Shown: piece after piece, positions 17,091 to 26,730 of the stretch
Position numbering within the stretch: the first letter of the stretch is position 1
Layout of the letters: every line of letters starts with the position of its first letter
From: Chryseolinea serpens
GTDB lineage: Bacteria; Bacteroidota; Bacteroidia; Cytophagales; Cyclobacteriaceae
Length of the DNA: 64,000 nucleotides
Reading direction: 5' to 3'
NCBI RefSeq assembly: GCF_900129725.1
Contig: NZ_FQWQ01000006.1
Location: 372,001-436,000 of the forward strand
Position numbers and translations under genes: made by a program
The notes under the pieces: generated by a model
Seen by the model: the letters and a program-made list of their open reading frames with translations, nothing else
Database searches by the model: none
What the model was told of the DNA's origin: nothing

Positions 17091-19880
17091 ATGCGTTATT
17101 TTTTTTTAGCTTTTCTGCTTACCGGTTTTTTTAATCTCTTCGGACAAACCGGAAACTACTTCCTCTCGCACTTTTCTCCCTCGGAAAAAAAGTATGACAA
17201 CGTCTGTTTTGCCATGGTGCAAACCGAGCAGGGCCTCATGTATTTTGCCACGCGCAGCGGCGTGCTGGAGTTCGACGGACGCAATTGGAATCTTATTCCC
17301 GGCAAAGGCGCGGTATATTCCCTTCAAATAAATGCCGCCGGCGACATGTACTGGGCCGGCGCCGATGGCTACGGCAAGCTGCAGGCCGACGAAAATGGAT
17401 TTCTGCAACTGAAAACCTGGTCACGGCCCGAAGTAAAGGATGTGTACCAATGCCTGGTAGTAAAAGACAAGGTTTACTTTCTCACCGACGAGGCTTTGTA
17501 CATGCACAGAGAGGAAAAGAAACCCGTGCGATTACAGGCCACGGCAACGAGCGGGTCCTTTACGGGCATGACGGAGATCTTCGGCTCCATTTATCTCAAC
17601 ACCGACCAGGGTATTTTGAAGGCGGATGGGAATCACCTGGTGGCCACCACCCTGGGATTTTCGAACGACGATGAAATTTTGTTTTCCTCGGCCTATCAAA
17701 ACATGTATATCGTGGGCCTGGCCAATAACAAATTGTATCTCTGTGGCGAAGATCTCAGACCACGCGAGATGGTCCTGGAAGATCAGCCGTATATCACGGC
17801 AAGCGTGTTGGTGAGCGGCACGTGGGTGAACCGGGACCTGATTGCCCTGGGTACGTTGCGCGGAGGATTGGTCTTTGTCCATGCGGCTTCGGGAAAAACC
17901 CAGGAGATCATCAACTATTCAACCGGACTTCCGGACAACGAGGTATATGCGCTGATGAACGACAAAAGTCAGAGCATTTGGTTGGCCCATGAATATGGGT
18001 TTACCCGGGTGTCGCCCTACCTGCCATTCCGTTCTTTTAGTCATTATGATGGGTTGAAGGGTAATTTATTATGTGCCCTTTCTTTAGGAGACCAGGTCTA
18101 TGTGGGCACGTCGCTGGGGCTGTACGCCCTGCAAAAAGAGGAGGTTTTTGAGGAGATTGTGCATTACGATTATATCCTGAAGGAACCGGTAAAAAAAGAG
18201 GTCAAAAAGGAAATCAAAAAAGAAACGGTCCCTCAATCGGGACCTATCACGGAAGAAACAAAGCCCCCGGTGGTTGAGGCACAGTCCAAGAAAAAGGGCT
18301 TTCTGTGGTTTCTGAAGCGGAAAAGAGTGGAGTCCAAACCAACCCCGGAAGCTAAAGCCGACGCGGCCGTTACGGTGCCCGACCAACCGGAAGCGACCTC
18401 GCAGGCCAACACGAATCCGGCCTCAAAGCCCGCTTATCAGCGGATAAAAAAAGTCGAGAAAGTACTTCGCAGTGCCCGTTACGTGTATAAAAAAGTGGAA
18501 GGCATCGACGCCAAGATCACCAGCCTGGAGCAGGTGGGCGAACAACTGGTGGCTGCCGGGCTAGGCGGGGCCTACGAAGTGACCGGTCTCCGGGCGTGGC
18601 CCCTGGTGGAGGAGCCTGTGCGCTCCGTCTTTTACGCGGCCGATGAAAAAATGCTTTTCATATCAAACTATAAGGACGAGATCTGGACGTTGGTGTTGGG
18701 TGAAGAAGGCTGGCAGACCTCGGGCATGTTGAATCCCCTGGACGAGCCGGTGATCCATATTTTTAAGGGGGCCGATCATGAATTTTGGCTGTGCGGCCTG
18801 GACAAGATGCACCGGGTGGAGGTTGAAGATCAACAGATCAAAACCATTCAGTCAATACCCGTGAACAATCCGAACTTCGATGGGACCGCTGGAATCTTCC
18901 GGAAGAACGAAGTGGTGGCAATCAACTCCCAGGGATTTTTCAAATACGACCGGGCTCACCAGGCGTTTGCGCCGATCGACACGCTGGCTAAACCCCTCCG
19001 GTATTTTGCCGGCGACAACGACATTTGGTTTCGCGATGCGCATCGCTGGAATTTATTTGGCCAGCATCCCGGCCAGAGCAACCTGGATCTGCTCAACTTG
19101 TTTAGCGACCTCCGCTTCATCGCATCGGACCAAACCTCCGACAACCTGTGGCTCATCACCGGCAACAACGAGCTTTATAAATTTTTCGGCGAGAAGTTCA
19201 CGCCCTATGAGCCGGGCTATCCGCTTTTGTTGAAGTCGATTCGAAACGACAAGCGAAAGGTTTCGCGGGCGGGTATGATGGAGCTGGACCAGGAAAAGAG
19301 CTCGGTTTCTTTTGAGATCGTTCAACCCGACTACCTGGGTTCCGAGTCGGTGGAATATCGCTACCAACTTTTGGGATTGGAGAAAGGATGGTCAGAATGG
19401 TCCAGCAGTTATAACATGATCGACTTCCCCTACTTGCCCGCAGGCGACTACACCCTGCTGGCCCAGGCGAAGGACATTTTTGGGAAGGTGAAGGACCTGC
19501 CGTTGGTCTCGTTCGAGGTGTTGCCCCCGTATTGGAAGCGGCCGTGGTTCTATGCGTTGGAATTCGCTTTGTTTGCGTCGTTGGTGCTGTTATCGTTCCG
19601 GTTGAGCACACGCTACCGGTTCATCAGCCGGGTGCTGTCGTTGCTCACCATTATTTTGTTGATCCAATTTATCCAGACCGTTATTGGTGAGACTTTCGAA
19701 ACGCGGACCAGTCCCGTGAAGGACTTCTTCATGCAGGTGCTGGTGGCCTTCCTGATTTTGCCGGTGGAGGGATACCTTCGTAAACTTATGTTGAGATCGT
19801 TGGGTGCCAAGACGGCCCTGCATCGTTTTGTTTCACCCAAGGCTCCCGTGACGGTGGAGGAGAAGCAAGAAGAGAATTAA
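17091..19880 (+). CDS. Two-component-regulator propeller protein with Y_Y_Y domain, no kinase domain
   Basis: A 929-residue membrane protein. Signal peptide at 1-19; then propeller-type repeats characteristic of hybrid two-component sensors (YFATRSGVLEFDGRNW, DNEVYALMNDKSQSIWLAHEYG). The Y_Y_Y immunoglobulin-like domain spans about 746-820 (VEYRYQLLGLEKGWSEWS). Up to three hydrophobic segments follow at about 822-843, 846-866 and 880-897, and the protein stops soon after: no histidine kinase, LytTR or AraC output is present. A lysine/glutamate/proline-rich insert of roughly 105 residues (about 360-465) interrupts the propeller. A five-PAS histidine kinase follows 194 bp downstream and is a possible signalling partner. 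Confidence 0.85.
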   Translation: MRYFFLAFLLTGFFNLFGQTGNYFLSHFSPSEKKYDNVCFAMVQTEQGLMYFATRSGVLEFDGRNWNLIPGKGAVYSLQINAAGDMYWAGADGYGKLQADENGFLQLKTWSRPEVKDVYQCLVVKDKVYFLTDEALYMHREEKKPVRLQATATSGSFTGMTEIFGSIYLNTDQGILKADGNHLVATTLGFSNDDEILFSSAYQNMYIVGLANNKLYLCGEDLRPREMVLEDQPYITASVLVSGTWVNRDLIALGTLRGGLVFVHAASGKTQEIINYSTGLPDNEVYALMNDKSQSIWLAHEYGFTRVSPYLPFRSFSHYDGLKGNLLCALSLGDQVYVGTSLGLYALQKEEVFEEIVHYDYILKEPVKKEVKKEIKKETVPQSGPITEETKPPVVEAQSKKKGFLWFLKRKRVESKPTPEAKADAAVTVPDQPEATSQANTNPASKPAYQRIKKVEKVLRSARYVYKKVEGIDAKITSLEQVGEQLVAAGLGGAYEVTGLRAWPLVEEPVRSVFYAADEKMLFISNYKDEIWTLVLGEEGWQTSGMLNPLDEPVIHIFKGADHEFWLCGLDKMHRVEVEDQQIKTIQSIPVNNPNFDGTAGIFRKNEVVAINSQGFFKYDRAHQAFAPIDTLAKPLRYFAGDNDIWFRDAHRWNLFGQHPGQSNLDLLNLFSDLRFIASDQTSDNLWLITGNNELYKFFGEKFTPYEPGYPLLLKSIRNDKRKVSRAGMMELDQEKSSVSFEIVQPDYLGSESVEYRYQLLGLEKGWSEWSSSYNMIDFPYLPAGDYTLLAQAKDIFGKVKDLPLVSFEVLPPYWKRPWFYALEFALFASLVLLSFRLSTRYRFISRVLSLLTIILLIQFIQTVIGETFETRTSPVKDFFMQVLVAFLILPVEGYLRKLMLRSLGAKTALHRFVSPKAPVTVEEKQEEN

Positions 19881-20074
19881 TTTTGGTAATTTCAGGGACT
19901 ACAATCGCCAACGTCTATGAGATGTCTTAATCCTTCTATGCCCGCGCCAGCACCTTCGCCATGTCATGCCTGTAACGCCCGTTTTTTTCTACTCACTCAA
20001 GCGGCTGTTTCCCCTGCACTCAAAAGCATTTTTAACATGGTGAAGACCGTTCTCCGGTAGGGATAAGCGCTTGC

Positions 20075-22744
20075 ATGAAACCAAAGCCCAACCATACCGG
20101 TGAGTTGACCACCCAGAGCTTTAAGGCCTTGATCGAAAATGCCCACGAAGGCATTGTTCTATATGACGTGAAGGGCAAGATCAAATTTGCGTCTTCCAGC
20201 GTGCGCAAGATCGCGGGCTACAAAGAGGCCGAGCTGTTGGGAAGGTCGGGTAAAGAATTTGTCCATCCCGAAGATGTGAAGCGGGCCACGCGGGCCTTTA
20301 CGGATCTCCTGAAGAAACCGGGTAAAAGCGTTACGATCCTGGAACGTCTACGGCACAAAAAAGGCCACTTCATTTGGGCTGAATCCACACTCACCAACTT
20401 CACGCATCTCCCCGATATCCGGGGTGTTGTGTCGAACTTCCGTGATGTGTCCGAGCGGAAAAACGCCGAAGAAAAGGCACGCCAAAACCAGGAGTTGTTG
20501 ATGACCATAAACCGGAACGTGTCGGAAGGAATTTTCATGGGCATCGTGAACGAGTGTTTTATTTACGTGAACGACGCGTTCATAAAAATCATGGGCTATG
20601 CGTCGGCGGCAGAGGTGCTGGCCATGAAGCCGTCGAAATTGTATGCGGATGAAGGACAGCGTCAGAAGGTTCGCCGCGAGCTGATGCAAACGGGCAGGCT
20701 AAAAAATGTGGAAGTCACCTTCCGCCGTAAAAACGGCGAAAAATTTTTGGGGGTTCTCAATGTGAATCTGTTGCAACACGAGGGCAAAGACGATCACCTG
20801 GTGGGCACTTTGCGCGATATTACGCGCGAGAAAAAAGCCGAAGCCGACCTGATTGAATCGCGCACGTTCTTGAACAACGTGATCGCCACGGTGGCCGCGC
20901 CGCTTTTTGTGAAGGACGAAAAACACCGTTGGGTGATGATGAACGAAAAATTTAGCGAACTGGTGGGCCGCTCACCCAAAGAGATGATCGGCAAAACCGA
21001 TCGCGACTTTGTGCCCAGGGAAGAAGCCAAGGTTTTTTGGGACATCGACAACCAGGTGCTGAAAACCGGGAAGACCATTGTCAACCAGGAGCGTATCACT
21101 TCGGCCAAGGAAGGCGTGCGCGATTTGCTTACGGTGAAGTCGCGTTATGTGAGCGAGAAGGGCGAGAAGTTTGTTATCGGCTTTATAACCGACATCACGG
21201 CCACCAACCGGGTGCAGGAAAAAATAAGTCAGCTCAACGCCAACCTGCAAGGCATTATGGAAAGCACACGCGAATCCATCTATGCCGTTGACAATGATTT
21301 TTGCTATCTCGCTTTTAACGACAATCACAAACGGATCATGAAGTTGTTGTATGGGGCCGACATAAAGGCGGGTACCAACAAGATCAAACAACTGAAGGGT
21401 TCGTCCGATGCCCCATGGATCAAAGACGAGATCATGAAGGCGATGGCGGGCACGATTTTTATGTCCGAGCATTACCTCCATTATCCAAAGTACAAGGGCT
21501 ACATACAAACGACCTACAATCCCATTCGCGACGACCATGGGCGGGTGAGGGGCGTTGCTGTTTTTGTAAAGGACATTACGGAACGCAAGCGGTTCGAGGG
21601 CATCATTCAATCCATACACGCCAACATGCAGGGTGTGATTGAAAGCACGGCCGACAGGATCTTGGCGGTTGACCGAAAATACCGTTACCTGGTCTTCAAC
21701 CGGTCGCATGCCGAGGCCGTGAAGCGGATGGTCAACAAGGACCTGAAGGTGGGCGACAACTTGTTGGACATCATGAAATCGACACCCGACATCACAAAAG
21801 GGTTGCGGCGCAATCTTATACGGGCCATGAAAGGCGAGCAGTTTTCCTCAGAAGGCGCCATGCCAGACAAAACCATGTGGGAAAGCTCATTCAATCCCAT
21901 TTATGGCAGCGACAAAACCATTTCGGGGGTAGCGGTTTTTATCCGCAACGTGACCGAACGAAAACGAATAGAAGCGCAACTCAAGACCTTGAACGAAGAA
22001 CTGATGCAACAGAACTTCCAGCTGGCCGCCCAGGAGGAAGAATTGAAGGCCACGCTGGAGGAACTCTCGGAGCGCAACTTTGAATTGGATCAGCTCATGT
22101 ACAAAACCTCCCACGATTTGCGTTCGCCGCTGGCGTCCATTATGGGCCTGGTGAACCTGGCCAACCTCGACAAGGACGAAGCCAGTCGCGACAACTACCT
22201 GAGCAAAATCGAGGGACGCATCAAGAAGCTTGACGAATTTATCCGTTCCATGCTGGACTATGCGCGGGTGAACCGCGTGGAGGTGGCCCCGGAAAACATT
22301 GACCTGAAGGCCGTCGCGCAAAATTGTATTCGCGAGTTGGAATATCTCGACAATTTCAAGGCTGTGCGCACCACCCTCCAGGTGAAAGGCGACGCGTCGT
22401 TCCGGAGTGACCCGCTGCGGGTGAACATCATTTTCAGCAACATCATTTCCAATGCCTATAAATATTTCAACCCGGAAGCCGAGAGTTTTCTGTCCATCAA
22501 GATGGAGATCACAGCCACACAGGCCCGGATCGATTTTCAGGACAATGGCATCGGTATAAAACCCGAACACCTGACCAAGATCTTCAACATGTTCTACCGG
22601 GCCACCGACCGGTCGCAGGGCTCGGGTTTGGGCATGTATATTGTGAAGCAGGCCATCGAGAAATTGGGGGGCACGATCGACATGAAAAGTGAGTATGGCA
22701 AGGGCACCCGGATCAAAATTACTTTACCGAACATGCCCGCATGA
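20075..22744 (+). CDS. Soluble sensor histidine kinase with five PAS domains
   Basis: An 889-residue kinase without membrane segments. Five PAS/PAC units can be read at about 10-135, 140-260, 263-383, 386-508 and 511-633, each ending in the PAC-type D(I/V)TERK or similar. Units four and five resemble each other (both start with an (S/A)N(L/M)QG(I/V)(M/I)ES helix) and look like a duplication. A coiled coil (about 635-675) leads to the H-box SHDLRSPLASIMG with phospho-acceptor H680, then an ATPase with DNGIGI and GSGLGMYIVK motifs. No receiver domain is attached and no response-regulator gene is adjacent. The upstream propeller protein is a candidate partner. Confidence 0.92.
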   Translation: MKPKPNHTGELTTQSFKALIENAHEGIVLYDVKGKIKFASSSVRKIAGYKEAELLGRSGKEFVHPEDVKRATRAFTDLLKKPGKSVTILERLRHKKGHFIWAESTLTNFTHLPDIRGVVSNFRDVSERKNAEEKARQNQELLMTINRNVSEGIFMGIVNECFIYVNDAFIKIMGYASAAEVLAMKPSKLYADEGQRQKVRRELMQTGRLKNVEVTFRRKNGEKFLGVLNVNLLQHEGKDDHLVGTLRDITREKKAEADLIESRTFLNNVIATVAAPLFVKDEKHRWVMMNEKFSELVGRSPKEMIGKTDRDFVPREEAKVFWDIDNQVLKTGKTIVNQERITSAKEGVRDLLTVKSRYVSEKGEKFVIGFITDITATNRVQEKISQLNANLQGIMESTRESIYAVDNDFCYLAFNDNHKRIMKLLYGADIKAGTNKIKQLKGSSDAPWIKDEIMKAMAGTIFMSEHYLHYPKYKGYIQTTYNPIRDDHGRVRGVAVFVKDITERKRFEGIIQSIHANMQGVIESTADRILAVDRKYRYLVFNRSHAEAVKRMVNKDLKVGDNLLDIMKSTPDITKGLRRNLIRAMKGEQFSSEGAMPDKTMWESSFNPIYGSDKTISGVAVFIRNVTERKRIEAQLKTLNEELMQQNFQLAAQEEELKATLEELSERNFELDQLMYKTSHDLRSPLASIMGLVNLANLDKDEASRDNYLSKIEGRIKKLDEFIRSMLDYARVNRVEVAPENIDLKAVAQNCIRELEYLDNFKAVRTTLQVKGDASFRSDPLRVNIIFSNIISNAYKYFNPEAESFLSIKMEITATQARIDFQDNGIGIKPEHLTKIFNMFYRATDRSQGSGLGMYIVKQAIEKLGGTIDMKSEYGKGTRIKITLPNMPA

Positions 22745-22762
22745 AAAATGTGTATTCTTCCT

Positions 22763-22770
22763 TATTTTTG
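22763..22770 (+). promoter_or_regulatory. Candidate -7 element immediately before dinB-like gene
   Basis: TATTTTTG is an exact TAnnTTTG match and ends five bases before the ATG at 22776. If used, the mRNA would be leaderless or nearly so. No matching -33 is visible inside the end of the kinase gene. Confidence 0.35.
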
Positions 22771-22775
22771 ACCGT

Positions 22776-23291
22776 ATGACAAAACCCGACCTGCAAGCTG
22801 TTCCGACAGCCTTCAAACACTACGTTGAAAATGTGAAAGACCAGGACATGATGGCGGCATTGAAAGACTCCAGCGTGAAGTTTCTTTCCATCATACGTTC
22901 ACTCCCCGAAGAAAAGGGCGCTTATGCCTACGCCGAAGGCAAGTGGACCATCAAAGAAATGTTGTGCCACATGATGGACGCCGAGCGGATCTTCGCCTAC
23001 CGTGCCCTTCGTTTTGCCCGTAACGACAGCACGGCGCTACCCGGATTTGATGAGAACAGTTACGCCCCCGAGGCCAATGCGGCAGCCCGCACCCTGGCCA
23101 GCCTTGTCCGGGAAATGGAAACGCTACGCCAAACCACGATCGATCTGTTCGCAAACTTTACACCGGCCATGCTGGATCGCAAGGGCACGGCGAGTAACAT
23201 GCCGATGAGTGTGTTGACGCTAGGCTACATTATTTCCGGGCACGAAACCCATCACCGGAAAGTGCTCACGGAACGCTACCTGGCCCACTAG
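22776..23291 (+). CDS. DinB family (DinB_2-like) putative metal-dependent hydrolase
   Basis: A 171-residue four-helix-bundle protein of the DinB/YfiT superfamily. The characteristic metal-binding histidines are seen in KEMLCHMMDAERIFAYRAL (near residue 67) and in SGHETHHRKVLTERYL at the C-terminus. Members include bacillithiol or mycothiol S-transferases and many uncharacterised damage-inducible proteins; I cannot choose between them. The frame reads open from 22689 inside the kinase gene, but the ATG at 22776 gives a normal DinB N-terminus. The next gene begins three bases after its stop. Confidence 0.85.
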   Translation: MTKPDLQAVPTAFKHYVENVKDQDMMAALKDSSVKFLSIIRSLPEEKGAYAYAEGKWTIKEMLCHMMDAERIFAYRALRFARNDSTALPGFDENSYAPEANAAARTLASLVREMETLRQTTIDLFANFTPAMLDRKGTASNMPMSVLTLGYIISGHETHHRKVLTERYLAH

Positions 23292-23294
23292 CGC

Positions 23295-24590
23295 ATGCGA
23301 ACCTTTCTGCGCTATGTTTTCACGTTTGGAGCCCTGGGATTTCTTTTCTCCTGCTCGCCGCTGGCCCCGCGCAAACTGGACAAGTTGTTTCTGGGGACTG
23401 AAACAAACTTTCATGATCACACGGGATTCATGCTGTATGACCTGGAAGAAAAAAAGAGCGTCTATGCTTTTAATGCCGATAAATATTTCACGCCGGCCTC
23501 CAACACAAAAATCTTCACCTTCTATACCAGCCTGACCTTGCTGGGCGATTCCCTGCCCGCGTTGCGTTATGTGGAAACAGCAGACTCGCTTATTTTTTGG
23601 GGAACGGGCGATCCAACGTTCCTCTACAAAAATGTTTTCGACAACGGCCGGGTCTTTAATTTCTTGAAACAGTCCGGCAAGAACCTCTATTTTTCGGGAT
23701 CAAATTTTTATACAACCACCTTTGGTTTGGGGTGGGCGTGGGACGATTATAATAGCGCGTATTCCGCCGAACGCTTTTCGTTTCCCGTCTATGGCAACCT
23801 GGTGGCCGTGAAGACGAAAAGCAACCGCCTCGATCTTCAACCACCATTTTTCAAAAACAGCTTTACGACGGGCGATGTGGAGGAAGAAGCCAAGGTGATC
23901 CGAAAAGTAGAAAGCAACGATTTTAAATTTTACCCCTCTCCAAAAGGAAGCTTCGAAGACGACATTCCTTTCCGCGCAGATGCCGACCTTGTGTCGAGAC
24001 TGCTGGCGGATACATTGAAAAGAGCGGTAACGACTGTGAACAAGACGCTCGCCAAAAATGCCCGGGTGTTGTATAGCATGCCCGTCGACAGCGCCTACCG
24101 GGTGATGATGCAGCAAAGCGACAATTTCATTGCCGAGCAGTTGCTGATGATGAGCGCAGGTGTGCTCAGCGATAGCTTGCAGCCGGAAATTGCTATTCGC
24201 TACATGAAAAAAAATGCGCTAAAAGACCTGTCGAACGAACCCGAGTGGGTGGATGGCTCGGGGCTTTCGCGCTATAATTTATTTACACCCCATTCGGTGG
24301 TGCAGCTGTGGGAGAAGATCTATGCCAAAGTGCCGCGCGAAAGACTCTTTCCGATGCTGGCCACCGGTGGCAAGCCCGGCACATTGCGCAATTGGTACAA
24401 GGCCGACAAGCCTTATGTTTTTGGAAAAACAGGTTCGCTGAGCAACGTTCATTGCCTCAGCGGTTTCCTGGTGACAAAGCGGGGAAAAACCGTGATCTTC
24501 TCGTTCATGAACAGCGACTTCACGGTGGCCTCCAGCGAAGTGCGAAAAAATATGCAGACAATCCTGAATTTAATTTATGAGAACTACTAA
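23295..24590 (+). CDS. D-alanyl-D-alanine carboxypeptidase/endopeptidase, PBP4 (S13) family, lipoprotein
   Basis: A 431-residue penicillin-binding protein that trims or cleaves peptidoglycan cross-links. The serine-peptidase triad is complete: S69-N-T-K72, S275-D-N277 and K378-T-G380. An N-terminal lipobox (FLFS-C20) makes it a lipoprotein, so it is anchored in a membrane facing the periplasm. It is slightly shorter than E. coli DacB. Its last 14 bases overlap the start of the GH3 gene, so the two are coupled and likely serve the same cell-wall turnover process. Confidence 0.92.
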   Translation: MRTFLRYVFTFGALGFLFSCSPLAPRKLDKLFLGTETNFHDHTGFMLYDLEEKKSVYAFNADKYFTPASNTKIFTFYTSLTLLGDSLPALRYVETADSLIFWGTGDPTFLYKNVFDNGRVFNFLKQSGKNLYFSGSNFYTTTFGLGWAWDDYNSAYSAERFSFPVYGNLVAVKTKSNRLDLQPPFFKNSFTTGDVEEEAKVIRKVESNDFKFYPSPKGSFEDDIPFRADADLVSRLLADTLKRAVTTVNKTLAKNARVLYSMPVDSAYRVMMQQSDNFIAEQLLMMSAGVLSDSLQPEIAIRYMKKNALKDLSNEPEWVDGSGLSRYNLFTPHSVVQLWEKIYAKVPRERLFPMLATGGKPGTLRNWYKADKPYVFGKTGSLSNVHCLSGFLVTKRGKTVIFSFMNSDFTVASSEVRKNMQTILNLIYENY

Positions 24591-25857
24591 CCTCCCGATC
24601 TTCAAAACCATTTTTTGCTGCTCAATTTTAATGTTGGGCAGAACCCTGTCGCCGGCACAGACGCCCGACAGTCTCGATATCAAGATCGGGCAAATGATCC
24701 TCATTGGCTTTCCGGGGCCGGCGGTTGACGAGAAAGTGCTGGACGAAGTGCGTCGCGGGATGGTGGGTTCGATCATTTTGTTTGAGAAGAATATCCCTGC
24801 CAAGAACTCGTTTGTCGAGCTGAAGAAAATTATCTGGACCTATCAGAAGGCCTCACCCTATCCGCTGTTTATCGGCATTGACCAGGAAGGTGGGCGGGTG
24901 AACCGGCTCAAGGACAAATACGGATTTCCCCGATCCATCACGGCCTGGGCCATGGGCAAATCGCCTTCCCTGGACTCGGTGCGGTTTTATGGGGAAGCCA
25001 CAGCCTCGACGTTGGCCGGGTTGGGAATCAACATCAACTTTGCGCCGGTGGTGGATTTGGCTTCCAACCCCGACAACCCCATCATTGCAAAATATGGCCG
25101 CGCATTTTCCGCCAACGAAGATTCCGTGGCCGTGATGGCAAAAGAATTTATAAAAATGCATCACCGCTATGGCGTGCTGACATCGCTGAAACATTTCCCG
25201 GGACACGGCAGCTCCAAGGACGACACGCACCTGGGCATTGCCGACGTGACCAACACTTGGGAAGAACGCGAACTGAAACCCTACCAGATCCTGATCGACT
25301 CCGGCTACGCCGACGCCGTGATGACGTCGCATATTGTGAACAAAAAACTGGACAAAGCCGGCAACCCCGGCACTCTCTCTGCCGACATCCTGACCGGTGT
25401 GTTGCGCCAGCGTCTGAATTTTGACGGGGTCATTTTCACGGACGACATGCAGATGCACGCCATCACCAAACACTACGGACTGGAAGATGCCATCAAGTTG
25501 GCCGTGAACGGAGGCGTTGACATCATGACGTTTTCCAACAACATTTCAGGAAGCGATGAGCGCACGGTAAACAAAGTGCACTCCATCATTCGCACCATGG
25601 TCGAAAAAGGTGACATCAAGCGAGAAAGAATTGAGGAGAGCTACCGCCGCGTGATCAAACTTAAAAAACAGCTGAGCCAGGGCGATCGTGCCGCATACTA
25701 TCAGCAGCAGGTTGAAAAGGCAAACGTTGCGTTGGAGACCGAGAAAAATCTGGCCAAACAAAACGCCGAAGCGATGTATCAGAAGGGCAAGCAAGAAGGC
25801 AAACAGGAAGCAGAACAAGCGGGCTCTTCAAAGAAAAAGAAACGCAAAAAATCCTGA
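24577..25857 (+). CDS. Glycoside hydrolase family 3, NagZ-like beta-N-acetylglucosaminidase
   Basis: A 426-residue exported GH3 enzyme, probably cleaving N-acetylglucosamine from muropeptides. Signal peptide up to about residue 28. The NagZ hallmark KHFPGHGSSKDDTH is at 205-218 (general acid/base D216-H218 dyad) and the nucleophile is in FTDDMQM (D289). IDQEGGRVNRL near residue 103 is also family-typical. Export is normal for Bacteroidota relatives, unlike cytoplasmic E. coli NagZ. The last 60 residues are a charged Lys/Gln/Glu-rich tail ending in a polylysine block, not part of the catalytic domain. It overlaps the PBP4 gene by 14 bases. Confidence 0.92.
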   Translation: MRTTNLPIFKTIFCCSILMLGRTLSPAQTPDSLDIKIGQMILIGFPGPAVDEKVLDEVRRGMVGSIILFEKNIPAKNSFVELKKIIWTYQKASPYPLFIGIDQEGGRVNRLKDKYGFPRSITAWAMGKSPSLDSVRFYGEATASTLAGLGININFAPVVDLASNPDNPIIAKYGRAFSANEDSVAVMAKEFIKMHHRYGVLTSLKHFPGHGSSKDDTHLGIADVTNTWEERELKPYQILIDSGYADAVMTSHIVNKKLDKAGNPGTLSADILTGVLRQRLNFDGVIFTDDMQMHAITKHYGLEDAIKLAVNGGVDIMTFSNNISGSDERTVNKVHSIIRTMVEKGDIKRERIEESYRRVIKLKKQLSQGDRAAYYQQQVEKANVALETEKNLAKQNAEAMYQKGKQEGKQEAEQAGSSKKKKRKKS

Positions 25858-25914
25858 TGCCCTGGTTCGTCTGAAACACTAGCGAAACAGCATTGTTATT
25901 TTTTAGAAAAGAAA

Positions 25915-26730
25915 ATGGAACCGTTTGTCATTCACCCCGCCACAGCCCCGCTCGTTCCCATCCTGGTGAGCGTGCCCCATTGCGGCACAGCCTTTCCGGC
26001 GGAGCTAAAGGACCAGTACCGTCCGGACCTCATCGAGGCGCCGGATGATACAGATTGGTTTGTGAACAAACTTTACGATTTCGCGCCATCACTCGGCATC
26101 ACCATGATCACGGCCGTGTATAGCCGGTGGGTGATCGATCTCAATCGCGATCCCCAGGATAAGCCGCTCTACACCGACGGACGGATCATCACCGGCCTTT
26201 GTCCGACAACAATTTTTTTGGGTGAACCGCTTTACAAGGATCAACGAAAAGAAGTGGCCGCGGAAGAAACCGAACGAAGATTGCAAACCTATTTTTGGCC
26301 CTACCACAACGCCCTTCAAAAACAATTGCAGGAATTGAAGGCGACCTTTGGAAAAGTATTGTTGTGGGATTGCCACTCCATCAGACAGTACGTACCAACG
26401 ATCTATAAAGAAAAATTCCCCGACCTCATTCTCGGCGATGCTGACGGTGCCGCGGCAGCGCCGGCGCTCATTGAGCGGGCGTATAAACAATTGGGATCCG
26501 CCAAGTATTCGGTGAGTCACAATTTCCCATTCAAGGGCGGATACATTACGCGAAACAATGGGAAACCCCTGGAGAACCAACACGCGCTTCAGTTGGAGAT
26601 GAGCAAGATCAAATACATGGACGACACCGAACGATCGTACCACGACGAACGCGCCGGCGAAATGCGAACGTTGCTGAAGAGCACCTTGACCGCGTTGGCT
26701 GACTATCTTCAACCGAAAAAAGGCACATGA
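25915..26730 (+). CDS. hutG: N-formylglutamate amidohydrolase
   Basis: A 271-residue zinc amidohydrolase of the N-formylglutamate deformylase family, which releases formate from N-formyl-L-glutamate as the last step of one histidine degradation route. Seen: VSVPHCGTAFP near the N-terminus with the conserved histidine, the DLNRDPQD segment near residue 78, LWDCHSI near 145 and HNFPFKGGYITR near 200. The gene overlaps hutF by four bases (ATGA), and HutF makes exactly this substrate, which supports the assignment. hutH, hutU and hutI are not in the window. Confidence 0.88.
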   Translation: MEPFVIHPATAPLVPILVSVPHCGTAFPAELKDQYRPDLIEAPDDTDWFVNKLYDFAPSLGITMITAVYSRWVIDLNRDPQDKPLYTDGRIITGLCPTTIFLGEPLYKDQRKEVAAEETERRLQTYFWPYHNALQKQLQELKATFGKVLLWDCHSIRQYVPTIYKEKFPDLILGDADGAAAAPALIERAYKQLGSAKYSVSHNFPFKGGYITRNNGKPLENQHALQLEMSKIKYMDDTERSYHDERAGEMRTLLKSTLTALADYLQPKKGT

